Shown here: one piece after another, positions 1-11,404 of the stretch | Numbering within the stretch: position 1 is the stretch's first letter | How the letters are laid out: each line of letters opens with the position of its first letter | Assembly: GCF_018446385.1 (NCBI RefSeq) | Contig: NC_055998.1 | Location: forward strand, 20,825,173 to 20,889,172 | DNA length: 64,000 bases | From: Zingiber officinale | Lineage: Eukaryota > Streptophyta > Magnoliopsida > Zingiberales > Zingiberaceae | Direction of reading: 5' to 3' | The notes under the pieces: model-generated | Seen by the model: only the letters and a program-made list of their open reading frames with translations | What the model was told of the DNA's origin: nothing | Database searches by the model: none | Position numbers and translations under genes: made by a program

Positions 1-93
1 AGAGATTTTTAGGAATTTTTAGAGTATTTTTATGTAATTTTTGGAGGTTGTTTAATAGGGTTACAAAAAGAAAGAAGTTTTGATAAAAAACGT

Positions 94-173
94 TGAAGGT
101 GAGATTCGAACCCACGACCTCGGGTCAGACTGACCCAAGCAAAACCGGCACAACCAGCTGAGCTACGCTCGTT
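94..173 (-). other. tRNA-like segment with A and B boxes, antisense to LTR
   Basis: Read on the minus strand, the segment has TAGCTCAGCTGG (154-165), matching a Pol III A box, and GGTTCGAATCTC (101-112), matching a B box, at tRNA-like spacing. The region between them can form a GGGTCAGTCTGACCC hairpin where the anticodon arm would be. The acceptor stem is not convincing, so this is a tRNA-derived or tRNA-like promoter piece rather than a working tRNA gene. It lies near the 5' side of the LTR and points against LTR transcription. Confidence 0.55.
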
Positions 174-244
174 TTGTTAATTATATATGGAGCGATATAT
201 ATTTAAGTAATAGTTAGGAACAGTAAAATAATAGGAAATAAAAT

Positions 245-317
245 GGTTGCAGCTGGGATTCGATCCCTCGAGTTGGGCTTTAAGCAGAACGCAGCCCACC
301 AACAGACCAGCCGCGGG
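245..317 (-). other. Second, weaker tRNA-like segment
   Basis: On the minus strand this stretch carries GGGATCGAATCCC (255-267), a B-box-like sequence in a perfect small palindrome, preceded by TGGTCTGTTGG, a weak A-box match. It follows the segment at 94-173 by about 70 bases. It is too diverged to call a tRNA gene. Confidence 0.35.
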
Positions 318-649
318 TTTGTTAATAAAACTCGAATCAAGTTGTATTTAAGCAATAGTTAGTTAACAGAATATTAAAGTTATAAGAAGAGAACTTAGGT
401 TTTTCCCCGTGACAAAAATCTTCTCTTCTCCTCTTCTCACGCGACGGCGCATCTCTCCACGGGGGAAACCGCGGCGAGCAAAGCTAGGGCATTGCGGTGG
501 CCGGCGAGCACTCTTCTCCGAGAGGTCATCACACCACCGAGCTCCTCTCGTCAAGAAGAGGCGCGAGCACAAGAAGAAGCCGAGTATTTCAAGCCTCCGA
601 GCCCTAGATCTTCTTCCTCTCCTTCGGTTGTAAGTCCAAGCAAATCCCG

Positions 650-2710
650 GTGAGTTGCTTCTCACCTGCAGTAGGAGTTGTTCCGAGGCTTATTCCTTGT
701 TCCTCTTCTTGATCCCCAAGATTGCATGAGTTTCCTTGTCTTCTCTGTTTTCGGGTCATATTGTACAGCTGGTTGGTTGTGCTTGCTGCCGTGGATCACA
801 TAAAGGAGATAGAAGGAGTTTAGTTTGGAATAGCTTAATAGTATTGTACAGAGATTTTAATCTAGTTTCCCTTTCATGTGTACAAGCTCTTAGTTGTCTC
901 TTCCAAAAGTTGATTCGTGAACCATATGGTGAATGACAGTATAGCTTCCTTTCATGTTTGCATGTTTCGGCTTTAAACTTTCCTAATAGTTATGATTACG
1001 GATTTATGCTATAGGTGTTGGACTTTAATCTAGTTCTCTACCATGTGTGCTAGTTTCTGGACTGAATTCAAAGTTCTGTAGTAGCAAACTTAAGAAGGTC
1101 TGATTGCTCCTTAGTGTCCTGTCGTAGCATACCTAAAGAGGATCGATTGTTAAGACAGTAGTTGTTTCCGGTTGTGTATTTATCTTCGTGTGATGACTGT
1201 TGGGGTGTGATCGATTTTTAGTGAAGGTTGGAATTTAGTGCACAGATATAGGTGTGCAGAAATTTACTGTGAACAAGTTTAGACGTGCATGAACAAATTG
1301 TACATTGAGCAGTACTTATCCTTTTAGAATTTGTTCCATGTCAAGTTTAGCTCATACTAAATTTACAGAGCTCTCTATTTCAGAATTTGTTAATTCTCAT
1401 TTAGCTCATAGTTGTAGTACTTTTAGTCAGCCTATACAGTTTCTTCTTCTTTCCTGTTACCATGTAGTTTTAAACCTTTTTGTTGCCATGTATAAGAATG
1501 GGGGTCTTTAATGAATTATGCAGTAAAATGGTTTGTGTCTAGTAGACCTTTAGAGATTTATGGGTTGTTGTAAGTAAAGCAAAGTTAGTTTCTTTTATAG
1601 AATTCCAGCAAAGTTTTTAATAGTTTTGTGCCATTAATGGGCACGAACAGCCCTATGTTTTAGCATTTTCTGTTTAGACCTTTTTGTGCTAGTTAGAGGG
1701 CACGAACAGCCTTTAATCTAAGTACGTGGTATTAGTTTTCTTTGCTATTTAACAAACATGATCAGTCCTGTTTAATGGCATTGCAGATTTAGCCTCTTTG
1801 TTATTCAGTAAGCATGATATTTTGTTGAATATGTATAGATTTCATTAAGTACTAGTGTGCAGATTTTTACTAGTCATGAATGCAGATTTCTATTAAGCTT
1901 GAATGCAGATTTTTATAAGTAAAGTATGCAGATTTTGATAAACTCAGTATGCAGATTTTTATTAAGCTTTACATGCAGATTTATGTTAAGCTTTGTATAC
2001 CGATTTTCAGTACGTAGAGTGTGTTCTAGTGCACCCCAAGTGCTTGATAAAATGCTTAGCTCAATATAATGCTACAGTAGACATTTTAATAGCTCAGTAA
2101 ATGCAGTAGAAGCATTTAAAATAACTTATTTAGTCTTGCTTCAGCTTATATGGGACTACGGTCCAATGGGTGGGCTCCCACAGTCGCCTCTAGGTTCAGA
2201 TAACCTAGTTCTAGGTTCAGATAACCTAGTAAAAGCAAGATAAGAAAATTAGCTATGAAATCAGTATTTTATTTTCAGCAATGGCACTGTACTGGATTAG
2301 ATATCCATTGGGTTGGGCTCCCACAGTCGTCTCTAGGTTTAGATAACCTAGTAAACCCTACTAGACTCGGAACTTGCAATCCCGGGTTTAGTTAGGGATG
2401 CGCGCACAGCAAGTACAGTTGCCGGGCCCATCAGCAGCATGATTATTATTTTAATCTATTATGTAAATAGTTTTCAAAACTTCACAAATTAGTTATGTGA
2501 ATAAAAGTTAGACTCAGTTTAGCATTAATTAGTTTAGCTTAGGTATCAATTCAGTTTCTTATTGATACACATGATAGTTCTATGATTAGCTTTACATGTT
2601 AGCATTCAGTTTTAGCATGTTTTTATTCATATACATGCATATCGAGTTTTTGTGAATAGATAGCGCTCACTAAGCTTTATGCTTATAGACTGCATTTCCT
2701 CCTACTGCAG
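650..2710 (+). other. Putative LTR intron, family A, with paired ends
   Basis: GGTGAGT at 649-655 looks like a 5' splice site and CTCCTACTGCAG ending at 2710 looks like a 3' splice site, followed by ATAAAGG. CTGCAGTAGGAG at 666-677, just after the donor, is the exact reverse complement of the acceptor bases 2699-2710 (12 of 12). The same arrangement occurs in three other LTR families here. Splicing is inferred; no transcript evidence is available. Confidence 0.4.
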
Positions 2711-3063
2711 ATAAAGGAAAAGCTAAAGTATGAAAGGAAGGCGACAAGGAGATGCTGTGACGGTGTGTGATGCCAGGACTATGGAGAGATCATGATTTTG
2801 CTAAGGAAACTGTCAAGACTCCTTTTGAGTTTTCTTTCAGTTATTAAGTTGATAGAGATTGTATTAGTTGTTTCCTTTGTCTATGTTGATTAATTGAGTC
2901 TATTCCGCATTGTTAGTTGAGTTATTTCCTATTGTTGGAGCTATATAGTTTCCTATTGCTAGAATAGTTTCTTTTTAGTGTCGTGTTATTATTTCTGCGT
3001 GGTTGTGAAAAATATGTTCCAGCCGCCTGTGGTTGTGTATATAGTGTTTGTATCCCAGTTTGG

Positions 3064-3104
3064 GGTCACCGGTACAGGGGAGACTCTGCCGAAATTTTTC
3101 GGTA
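3064..3104 (+). promoter_or_regulatory. Conserved LTR 3' block with CCGAAATTTTTCGG hairpin
   Basis: A block starting GGTCACCGGTACAGGGGAG and ending in the dyad CCGAAATTTTTCGG lies about 100 bases before the LTR end. Related copies occur at the same relative place in the LTRs ending at 13783, 43722 and 47253. They also occur, inverted, in the minus-strand LTRs starting at 16609, 20650, 48521 and 56577. The position suggests a U5 or leader RNA element, or a transcript-end signal; the function is unknown. Confidence 0.5.
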
Positions 3105-3456
3105 GGGATTTCTCGAAGTTAAGTAGCGTACCTGTTAAGTAGAGTTAGTAGTCAAGTAACGGTCACCTTTAGAGAGTAGTAGTAGTGTAGAAAGGTGGGT
3201 CGTTACAGGCACCTCCTACTCCAAGGTCCGCACGTGAGAGTGCTTTCAATGGGCAATCACTAATCAATAGAAAGAAGTACAAGTACAATGATTACAAGTA
3301 ATTATAAAACTTAAAGTATACCAATGACTCGAAAATAAAGATCTTTAGCACGGTGGTCGTCGAGGCAGTTTTTGAGCGTCGAGGAAGCGCTTTCACAGGA
3401 GTGCTAAGAAGAAAAAATTGGTTGGAATGTTGTTATTGTGCATCTGGTCGAGAATG

Positions 3457-3465
3457 CCTTATATA
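3457..3465 (-). promoter_or_regulatory. TATA box of SIRE-like LTR
   Basis: TATATAAGG on the minus strand. The palindromic cassette at 3470-3720 lies directly upstream. The homologous boxes are at 61827-61835 and 62751-62759. Confidence 0.5.
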
Positions 3466-3469
3466 ACCT

Positions 3470-3720
3470 ACTGAAGGTGCCTTCAATATCCATGGAAGGT
3501 GCCTCCAGCAGGGATTCTTATCCCTTCCACGTCGGAGGTGATAGCTTTCGTGGCCTACGCTATTTATCCATTCGAAGGCGTCTTCAAGCTCCATGGAAGG
3601 CGCCTTCTATCCTTCATCCAAGGTGCTGCAAGTGCCTTGAAGATGCCATCGTGCCTTGCAGTGCGGGGACTTCGACTAAGGCTCCCGAGATGCCTGCAAT
3701 AGCCCTGGAGGTGCCTCAGG
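3470..3720. repeat. Palindromic cassette, GAAGGYGCCTTC type
   Basis: Repeated short dyads such as GAAGGTGCCTTC, GGAAGGTGCCTCC and GGAAGGCGCCTTC occur through about 250 bases directly upstream (minus strand) of the LTR TATA box. Sister LTRs have unrelated dyads at the same place. Confidence 0.6.
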
Positions 3721-4192
3721 CATTATTCATCCGAGCTTTTCCTTATGCAACTCCCTTCTTGTAAGGCATATTGTCCACAAACAAAGTATACCCTGTAAAA
3801 CAAAGTTAAAACAATACAATATGAATAATATATGTGACTGACAGCCTTCGAACTATCCGGTTCTGACTTTTGGATTTCTCAGAAACCCTAGGTTGAACCG
3901 ACGCGTACTATTCCCTCAAACGGGAACGCATCTTCACCTACTCCTCTAAGGAGAAATTACCTTTTGTCATACCAGTCCTCTAGATCGACTAGACTTTTGC
4001 TTAGCGCTCAAGACTTCAGGACTTTCACGCTGGACGTTCGATCCCCGACCCGTCCAGTCTTTCATCTGGTCCACAACCACCAGGATTTTCACCTAGAGTC
4101 CCTCCCCGACTCTAGGGGTTTGCCCAAATTGCATGACCCGCCAAGACTTTTCACCTAGGGTTACCTCCCCCTAAGATTTCTCACCTGCCTAG

Positions 4193-6629
4193 TGTTGGTT
4201 GCTACTCGTAAAACCTAACGGTTCTACTGTAAAAAATTTTTTTACAAAGGTCTGAACCTTTTTCTAGCTACCATGTATTCTTTTAAATTAAACTTGGATC
4301 GCCTGCGAAACTTAACACGTTTGATCCTAAGTTTAATTTATTTGTTCTTTTAGGTTTAGACTTGGATCTCCTGCGGAACTTAACACGTTCGATCCAAATC
4401 ACCTAGGTCACGAAGATAATTAAAAATCTATTTCCAAAATCGGCTTCCAATACTGCATGGCGAGGCACATGGCTTTCTTGGATATGGGAGCAACCACCAC
4501 CGACTAGACAAAGTCTTTTAAGGAAATTAAATATTTAACCTTCCCATATTAACCCTAGGTTAACCTCTAAGAACAATCAAATCACAAGGAAAAGAAAAAA
4601 AAAACAAAAGAACACAATTTCGAAAACTAATTCGAAAAACTAGAATCGCATGCCTCTTGTATTTGGTATTTTTACATGGAGATAAAACTAACATGATGCG
4701 GAAAATAATATTAGTTATACCTTTCTTAGTAGATAATGACCTCTTGATCTTCTACCGTATTCCTCTTCTAATCTCAGACGTTGTGTGGGCAACGATCTTC
4801 CGAGACGAGAACTACCTAGCACCTTCTTCTTCTTCCTTCAAGTTTCGACCAAGCAAGACTTCTAAAGGATGAAGATCTTTTTCCACCAACCAAACTCCAA
4901 GGGATGCAAGCTTTCTCTCCTTCTTCTCCAAGCTAAGATTCGGCCACCAAATAAGACTCTAAGAGCATGAAGAGGTTCGGCCACAAAGATGGAGAGAAGA
5001 GAAAGGGAAGAGGCCGGCCACACCAAGGAAGAAAAGAGGGAGAAAAATAATAGAGGTTGTTACCACAAAGGCACCCAAAACCCCCCTTTTATAATCCTTA
5101 GCCTTGGCAAATAAGGAAAATTTAATAAAACCTTTCTTAATTCTATTGCCATTGAAAATGAAAATTTTAATTAATTAAAATTAAAATTCTTTTCTTAATG
5201 TATATGGCCGGCCAATCAACACAAGCAAACTAGGAAATTTTTCGCTAGAAAAATTAAAGCTTCCTAATTTGCTTCCGGAAAAATTTTAAAATAAAATTTC
5301 TCTTTAATTTTCCCTTCATGGTTGATGCTATAAAAGGAAATTTTTATAATTTTAAAAATTTATCTTTTCAACATGTGGATGATAAATAAGTAAAGTTTTT
5401 ACCAAAAATTAAAATCAACCTTTTAATCTACAAATAAGGAAAGAGATTTAACTCTTCTCTTAATCTTTTGTAGAATCGTATAAAAGGAAATATTTTAATT
5501 TTTAAACTCTCTTTTAAATCATGTATTCCACATAAGAAAAATTTTAAAATTAAAATTCCTTTTGTAATTTTAATGGCCGGTCACCTAGACTTGGGTTCAA
5601 GCTAGGGCCAGCCACCCATGGACCAAGGCTTGGCCGGCCCTAGCTTGGTCCCCAAGCTAGCTTAGTCGGCCCCTATAACATGGGTATGAAGGTGGGTATA
5701 GGTGGGTATAGTACTCTATAAATAAGAGGCTACGATAGGGACCGAGAGGAGGAATTGGTTTTGATCTCCCGATAAAATTAAGCATCCCGTGCTCGCCCCG
5801 AACACACAACTTAATTTTATCAATAATAATTCATTCAACTAGAGAACTATTATTGAACTACCGCACCAATCCCAAATTACATTTTTGGACTCCTTCTTAT
5901 TATGAGTGTGTTAGTCTCCCTGTGTTTAAGATGTCGAATGTCCACTAATTAAGTGAGTTACTGACAACCCATTTAATTAATATCTTAGTCCAAGAGTAGT
6001 ACCACTCAACCTTATCATCATGTCGGACTAAATCCACCTGCAGGGTTTAACATGACAATCCTTATGAGCTTCTCTTGGGGACATTATCAACCTAGATCAC
6101 TAGGACACAGTTTCCTTCTATAATCAACAACACACACTATAAGTGATATCATTTCCCAACTTATCGGGCTTATTGATTTATCGAACTAAATCTCACCCAT
6201 TGATAAATTAAAGAAATAAATATCAAATATATGTGCTTGTTATTATATTAGGATTAAGAGCACACACTTCCATAATAACTGAGGTCTTTGTTCCTTTATA
6301 AAGTCAGTATAAAAGAAACGACCTCTAATGGTCATACTCAATAAACTCTTAGTGTACTAGTGTAATTATATAGTTAAGATAAACTAATTCCTAATTACAC
6401 TATGACCTTCCAATGGTTTGTTCCTTTCCATCTTGGTCGTGAGCTATTGTTTATAATTTATAAGGTACTAATAACATTATCTTCTGTATGTGACACCACA
6501 TACTATGTTATCTACAATATAAATTAATTGAACAACTACAAACAAATGTAGATAATTTTGACCAAATGTGATTCTTTATTTAAAATAAATGTCTACAAAA
6601 GCTTAGGCTTTCACTATACACTCTAACAA
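4193..6629 (-). repeat. 3' LTR of the copia element
   Basis: It is 2,437 bases, begins TGTTGG and ends TAACA. The interrupted right-hand copy (47751-48520 plus 59106-60771) is nearly the same length once its insertion is removed. A TATAAAAGG box lies on the minus strand at 5085-5093, with its partner near 59229. The rest is AT-rich and non-coding; the 71-residue open frame at 4657 is conserved only as LTR sequence. Confidence 0.88.
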
Positions 6630-6955
6630 TCTCCCACTTATACTAATGACTAAGTCATCATATCTTCTGCCATATATCTGATTCCCATCCCCTCCACATG
6701 CCGATCGAAAGCTTTTGCTAGAAGGGCCTTAGTGAAAGGATCTGCCAGGTTATCTGCTGATGCAATCTTGGCGATGACAACTTCTCCTCGCTTCACGATA
6801 TCTCGTATCAGGTGGTACTTGCGCTCTATATGTTTACTTGCCTTATGGGATGGTTGTTCCTTCGAGTTTGCAACTGCACCGCTATTATCACAATAAATTG
6901 TGATGATTTTAGGCAAACCAGGAATCACATCTAAGTCCATTAGAAAGATCCTAAG

Positions 6956-7663
6956 TCATACTGCTTCTTTAGCTGCCTCAGAGGCTGCCACATACTCAGC
7001 TTCCATGGTTGAGTCTGAAACGTATTTCTGCTTAACACTCCTCCATGCAATGGCTCCACCTCCTAAAGTAAACACATAGCCTGATGTAGACTTACTGTTG
7101 TCCCTATCCGATTGGAAATCTGAATCTATGTAACCCACAGGGAGCAAATCGTCTGCTTGGTAAACTAGAATATAATCTCTAGTCCTTCTCAGGTACTTTA
7201 ATATATGCTTTACCGCAGTCCAATGTCCTTGTCCAGGATTACTCTGATATCTGCTAACCATGCCCACGGCAAAATAGATATCAGGTCTCGTACACAGCAT
7301 TGCATACATAAGGCTTCCTACAGCTGAAGCATAAGGAATTCCTTTCATGTCCTCTATCTCCTTTGATGTCTTCGGAGACATCTCTTTAGATAGAGCTACC
7401 CCATGCCTAAAAGGTAAGAAACCTTTCTTGGAATTCTGCATGCTAAAACGAGCAAGAATTGTATCTATATATGAAGCTTGGGATAGACACAACATTCTTT
7501 TCTTGTGATTCCTTATAACTTTGATCCCAAGAATGTGTGCACATTCTCCTAAGTCCTTCATATCAAATTGTTTGGACAACCATACCCTTACGTCCGATAA
7601 TACCTTGACATTGTTGCCAATTAACAAAATATCATCTACGTATAATACAAGAAATACCACCAC
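6956..7663 (-). pseudogene. Copia reverse transcriptase C-terminal half and RNase H
   Basis: The 235-residue piece has the catalytic LYVDDILLIGN near residues 7-17, then PYASAVGSLMYAM and TRPDI. The RNase H region follows with YIDSDFQSDRDNSKSTSGYVF and EAEYVAASEAAKEAV. A TGA replaces the next conserved Trp. The last RNase H part (DNSGAVANSKEQPSH, HIERKYHLIRD) follows in the same frame at 6650-6940. Confidence 0.85.
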
Positions 7664-7723
7664 GTTTCCGTTACACTTCTTGTATACACAAGACTCATCC
7701 GGACACTGAATAAATCTATATGA

Positions 7724-8173
7724 CTAGATTACTTCATTAAACCAGATATTCCAAGATCTTGAAGCTTGTTTCAGTCCATAAATGGACCGATTGAGCTTGC
7801 ACACTAGATGCTCTTTGTATTTATCAATGAACCCTTCTAGTTGCTTCATATGGATGTTTTCTTTAAGACTTCCATTAAGGAAAGCTGTCTTGACATCCAT
7901 TTGCCAAATCTTATAATCCATATGAGCGGCAATGGATAAGAGTATCTGGATAGACTTAAGCATGGCTACCGGTGAAAAGGTCTCCTCATAATCGATTCCC
8001 TCTTTCTGAGTGTACCCTTTCACAAGAAGCCTAGCTTTGAAGGTTTCTACCTTCCCGTCTGTCCCTCTTTTCCTTTTGTAGATCCACTTGCATCCAACGG
8101 CTTTTACACCATCAGGTGGTTTTACAAGCTCCCAGACCTTATTAGAGTACATAGACTTTATTTCAGAATTCAT
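7724..8173 (-). pseudogene. Copia reverse transcriptase, N-terminal half
   Basis: The 149-residue piece includes NKVWELVKPP, GCKWIYKRKRG, KARLLVKGYTQKEGIDY and MDVKTAFLNGSL, the conserved fingers and palm start of copia reverse transcriptase. It then has SIYGLKQASRSWN. A TAG at 7724-7726 ends it before the YVDD motif; the frame resumes directly after. Confidence 0.85.
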
Positions 8174-8224
8174 TGCCTTTTTCCAAGATGCTGCATCTAT
8201 ATCTTTTAGTGCTTCGTCATATGT

Positions 8225-8617
8225 TTAGGGATTAGGTTCATGTTTACCCGGGATCAAGTCCGAAGACTCTCCCAAAAACATGAATCTCTCAGGTTCCCTC
8301 ACAACTCTCCCACTACGACGAGACACCATCTGTGGTTGTGTATCATGTGTGACACGTGTTGCAGTCTCTTGTGGTACTTCATCTTGTACTGTTGGTACTA
8401 AAGTAGACGTGTCCTCTCTAAGTTCTTCTAGAACAACTTTGCTACTGGGCTTGTGATCCATTATATAGTCTTCTTCTAAAAACTGAGCATTGGTGCTAAC
8501 AATGACCTTCTGGTCTTTAGGACTATAAAATAAACCACCTTTCGTTCCTCTGGAATAACCCACAAACACGCGAACTTCTGTACAAGATTCTAACTTATCG
8601 GCATCTGGTTTCAGCAC
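8225..8617 (-). pseudogene. Copia integrase C-terminal region and linker
   Basis: The 130-residue piece contains VRVFVGYSRGTKGGLFY, the typical copia region between integrase and reverse transcriptase. It continues with an acidic and Ser/Thr-rich linker and RRSGRVVREPERF. It lies in the same frame as the upstream and downstream pieces and is bounded by premature stops. Confidence 0.75.
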
Positions 8618-8662
8618 ATGTGCTGGACTACCCCAAATCTGAATATGTCTTAGACTGGGCTT

Positions 8663-10621
8663 TCACCCATTCCACAATTCTGTGGGAGTAGAAGATACTG
8701 ATTTAGAAGGTACTAAGTTCAGAATGTGCGCTGTCGTTTCTAGAGTGTATCCCCAAAACAAATTTGGCAATTCTGAATAACTCATCATCGATCTAACCAT
8801 CTCCATAAGAGTCATATTCCTTCGTTCTGCCACACCATTCTGTTGGGGTGTACCAGGTGCGGACAATTGGGATTGAATCCCAGCCTCTGATAAGTAATTC
8901 CTAAACTCTCCTAAGAGGTATTCGCCACCACGATCAGACCATAGTGTCTTGATACTTTTACCTAGTTGTTTCTCTACATCAGCCTTGTACTCTTTGAATT
9001 TATCAAAACACTCGGACTTGCTGTGCATTAGGTAAATGTATCCGTATCTTGAATAATCATCTATAAAAGAGACAAAATATTCAAAACCACCTCTTGCCTG
9101 GATAGACATAGGACCACACAAATCAGAATGAACCAATTCTAACACTTCTTTGGCTCTATACCCCTTGGCCTTAAAAGGCCTCTTGGTCATTTTACCTTCT
9201 AAGCAAGATTCACAAGTTGGAAAATTTTCCAACTCTAATGAACCCAAGAGTCTATCAGCTATAAGCCTTTGAATCCTACTTAAGTTAATATGACCAAGCC
9301 TTAGATGCCAAAGATATGCTTGGTTCATTTCCGAAGGCTGTTTTCTCTTATCAGTGTTAGAAGATGTGTTATAAATTTCCATATTTTTCTTTGTGGGAGA
9401 AATTGGATTTAAAGTATATAAATTGCCAACTAATGCACCAGAACATATAATCACTTTATTTCTCTTTATAACTACATTGTTATTAAAGGAAATAGAATAT
9501 CCATTCAAAAACAGTTTAGAAACTGAAATTAAATTCTTTCTAAAACTGGGTACATAAAGACAATTTCTTAAAACCAATTTTCTATTTCTATCAAAAGATA
9601 AGTAGACGTCTCCCACTGCAACAACCACCACCTTAGTAGCATTGCCCATGTAGACGGTTATCTCTCCTTCATATAGTCGTCGGGTTTCCTGGAACCCCTG
9701 CAAAGAATTGTAAAAATGATCAGTGACTCCCGTATCTACACACCAGGTGCTGGTAGATAACATCGCTAAACATGTTTCAACAACCAGAGCATGAGATATA
9801 CCTTTGTTGTTTTGATTCCTACGAGGACAGTCCGCCTTCCAATGCCCTGACTGCTTGCAGATGAAGCACTTGCCCTTCAGCTTCTTAACTCCAGCTTTAG
9901 GTCCTGTACTCTGAGATTTATTCACTTTCTTTGCTGAGCTAACTTGTTTCTTCTTCTTCTTTCCTTTCGGTTTAGAAGTAGAACCATTTTCAGCATAGTG
10001 AATCTGAGAATTGTGACGAAACAAACCTTCTGCTGCCTGAAGTTCTGTCAGTAGTTCCGCCAATGAATATACCCTTTTATTCATATTGTAATTCAGGCGG
10101 AATTGCTCAAAACTTCTAGGTAGCGTTTGGAGAATCATATCGATATGAGTTTCCCCATCAATTTCTCCTCCAAGGATTTGTATTTCATTTAGATAAGCCA
10201 TCATCTTTAGGATATGATCCCTTACGGGAGTACCCTCTTGCATGGTGGCCGTCATTATCTTTCTCATGGCTTCTTGCCTAGAGGCCCGATCCTGGTGACC
10301 AAAGAGTTCCTTGAGATTGTTCATAATATCATAAGCTGTTGGTAAATCTTGATGCTGATGTTGCAATACATTTGACATTGAAGCCAAAATATAACACTGC
10401 GACATCTCATCTTCTTTTACCCATTTCTTATGATATTCAATCTCCTCTTGGGTAGATTCACCAGTGGGTGCATCAGGGCAAGGCTCAGTCAGTACAAACT
10501 TATAGCTTTCAGCAGTAAGAACAATGTCCAGGTTCCTTTTCCAATCTATGTCGTTAGGACCAGTAAGTCTGTTCTCTTTTAGTATGATGGCCAGTGGGTT
10601 GAAAGTCATCCTAAGAATCAC
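8663..10621 (-). CDS. Copia Gag, protease and integrase part of polyprotein
   Basis: The 652-residue open segment carries several domains. Residues about 20-210 are UBN2-type Gag. A CCHC knuckle follows at C252, C255, H260, C265 after a lysine-rich stretch. The protease motif VDTG is near 295-298. The HHCC zinc site of integrase uses H439, H444, C470 and C473. The integrase core has catalytic D500, D563 and E599, the last two separated by 35 residues as in DD35E enzymes. All key residues are present. Translation would end at the TGA in place of a conserved Arg just after the core, so reverse transcriptase would not be made. The start at 10621 is the first ATG of the frame; a second Met five residues later (MTFNPL) could also serve. 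Confidence 0.85.
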   Translation of the reverse strand: MILRMTFNPLAIILKENRLTGPNDIDWKRNLDIVLTAESYKFVLTEPCPDAPTGESTQEEIEYHKKWVKEDEMSQCYILASMSNVLQHQHQDLPTAYDIMNNLKELFGHQDRASRQEAMRKIMTATMQEGTPVRDHILKMMAYLNEIQILGGEIDGETHIDMILQTLPRSFEQFRLNYNMNKRVYSLAELLTELQAAEGLFRHNSQIHYAENGSTSKPKGKKKKKQVSSAKKVNKSQSTGPKAGVKKLKGKCFICKQSGHWKADCPRRNQNNKGISHALVVETCLAMLSTSTWCVDTGVTDHFYNSLQGFQETRRLYEGEITVYMGNATKVVVVAVGDVYLSFDRNRKLVLRNCLYVPSFRKNLISVSKLFLNGYSISFNNNVVIKRNKVIICSGALVGNLYTLNPISPTKKNMEIYNTSSNTDKRKQPSEMNQAYLWHLRLGHINLSRIQRLIADRLLGSLELENFPTCESCLEGKMTKRPFKAKGYRAKEVLELVHSDLCGPMSIQARGGFEYFVSFIDDYSRYGYIYLMHSKSECFDKFKEYKADVEKQLGKSIKTLWSDRGGEYLLGEFRNYLSEAGIQSQLSAPGTPQQNGVAERRNMTLMEMVRSMMSYSELPNLFWGYTLETTAHILNLVPSKSVSSTPTELWNG

Positions 10622-11236
10622 AAATAACTTTTGGTCAGAACTTTAAATTTAGAATAATATTGATTCCTCAAACAATACTATTTTAAATTAAGCAACACCT
10701 CAAAACACCGTGAATTTTGTATGCCACGATAGTGTGGACGTATACAAATTCAACATTTGTAAAAGGAGGGTTTAGCCCATTAATTTTATTATCTTGTCAA
10801 CCTAACTTTTTGACAAATAAAATTAATAGTTGGTTTCCTTTGGTCACACGAATAAATAGAGTGACTCCGATGGAGAGGATACTATTAGACGTGCCTAATT
10901 GTATACCATTACTTGACACTAAGTCCATTAATAAGATTGTGCCCCTTCCGATGGGGAAGATTACACGCTCTTAATTAATTTCCTATAGTCATCCAAAATG
11001 GAAGTTTGATCTAGTGATCCACAAACAAACTCATCCGATATGGAGGAAGACACTCAGAGCCAACGCGCAAGTTTGTTTGCATCACTTACAAACCAGTAAT
11101 GGAGACCGTGGAATTTATTTAAAATCCCTCTCCCACTTAGTTATTTAAAATGAGGAATTTTGACTATGCTAGCCTACTTAACATGCATACTAACAAGCAC
11201 ACATAGCACAACATAAAAGCAATAAATAGAAAAACT
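10622..11236 (-). other. Copia untranslated leader, 3' part
   Basis: Non-coding, AT-rich sequence lies between the gag start and the nested insertion at 11237. With 47254-47736 it forms a leader of roughly 1.1 kb between primer site and gag. I see no gene. The target duplication AAACT is at 11232-11236. Confidence 0.7.
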
Positions 11237-11404
11237 TGTAACGACCCAAATTTCCTCAATTAGAGTCCTAAAAGTAATTTAAAAATATTTAAAAATGCTA
11301 TAGAAATATTCAAGGGATTTTTAGAAATTTTCAGAGTATTTTTATGTAATTTTTGGAGGTCGTTTGGTATATTTACTAAATGAAGGAAGTTTCAACAAAA
11401 AATA

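Larger units (their letters stand above)
1..3207 (+). mobile_element. Gypsy-type LTR, family A, left end outside window
   Basis: The segment ends in GGTGGGTCGTTACA at 3207, the same terminus as the LTRs at 11237-13783 and 44795-47253, and it shares their order of landmarks. These are a T-rich 5' part, tRNA-like antisense segments, a CT-rich leader, CTCACCTGCAGTAGGAG near 661, TGCAGATTT repeats near 1840-2010, TACTGCAGATAAAGG near 2703 and the GGTCACCGGTACAGGGGAG block near 3064. Immediately after 3207 a different (copia-type) LTR continues, so this is either a solo LTR or the 3' LTR of a plus-strand element whose body lies to the left. It has no coding content; the short open frames in it have no recognisable domain. 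Family assignment rests on similarity to the other LTRs in the window. Confidence 0.8.
3208..4192 (-). mobile_element. SIRE-like copia LTR, left part (interrupted)
   Basis: The segment aligns by landmarks with the LTR at 62355-63439: a 'gactcctactcc aaggcc' block, a TATA box (minus strand, 3457-3465), a palindrome-rich cassette, a 'gaaaccctaggt..gac..cg acgc' block, and CTAGGGTTACC repeats. It is cut on its left by the gypsy LTR ending at 3207 and on its right by the copia insertion at 4193. The remainder resumes at 60772. It is non-coding. Lineage (SIRE/Maximus type) is inferred from the CACCAACA end and the 'ctagagggggg tgaatagcg' start seen in the sister copies. Confidence 0.65.
6650..10621 (-). 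pseudogene. Copia Gag-Pol polyprotein with four in-frame stops
   Basis: One minus-strand frame runs from ATG 10621 to the terminal stop at 6650. It is interrupted only by stops at 8663-8665 (TGA), 8225-8227 (TAA), 7724-7726 (TAG) and 6956-6958 (TGA); I see no frameshift. Domain order is Gag, CCHC knuckle, aspartic protease, GAG-pre-integrase, integrase, reverse transcriptase with YVDD, and RNase H. The product would make the virus-like particle and copy and insert the element. Two stops fit C-to-T decay: an Arg CGA in the integrase C-terminal region and a Trp TGG in RNase H. The lineage resembles Tork/Angela/TAR-type copia, but I cannot separate these by eye. Confidence 0.9.

Noticed and set aside
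94-173. A functional tRNA gene on the minus strand
   Set aside because: A and B boxes are present, but I cannot pair a full acceptor stem, and the same position in related LTRs holds degraded versions. Kept as a tRNA-like segment.
363-665. Opposed open frames at the left LTR
   Set aside because: GC-rich LTR leader sequence; no domain, and the equivalent region of other LTRs is not open.
3438-3764. 108-residue open frame
   Set aside because: Falls across the palindromic cassette of a copia LTR; sister LTRs have unrelated sequence there.
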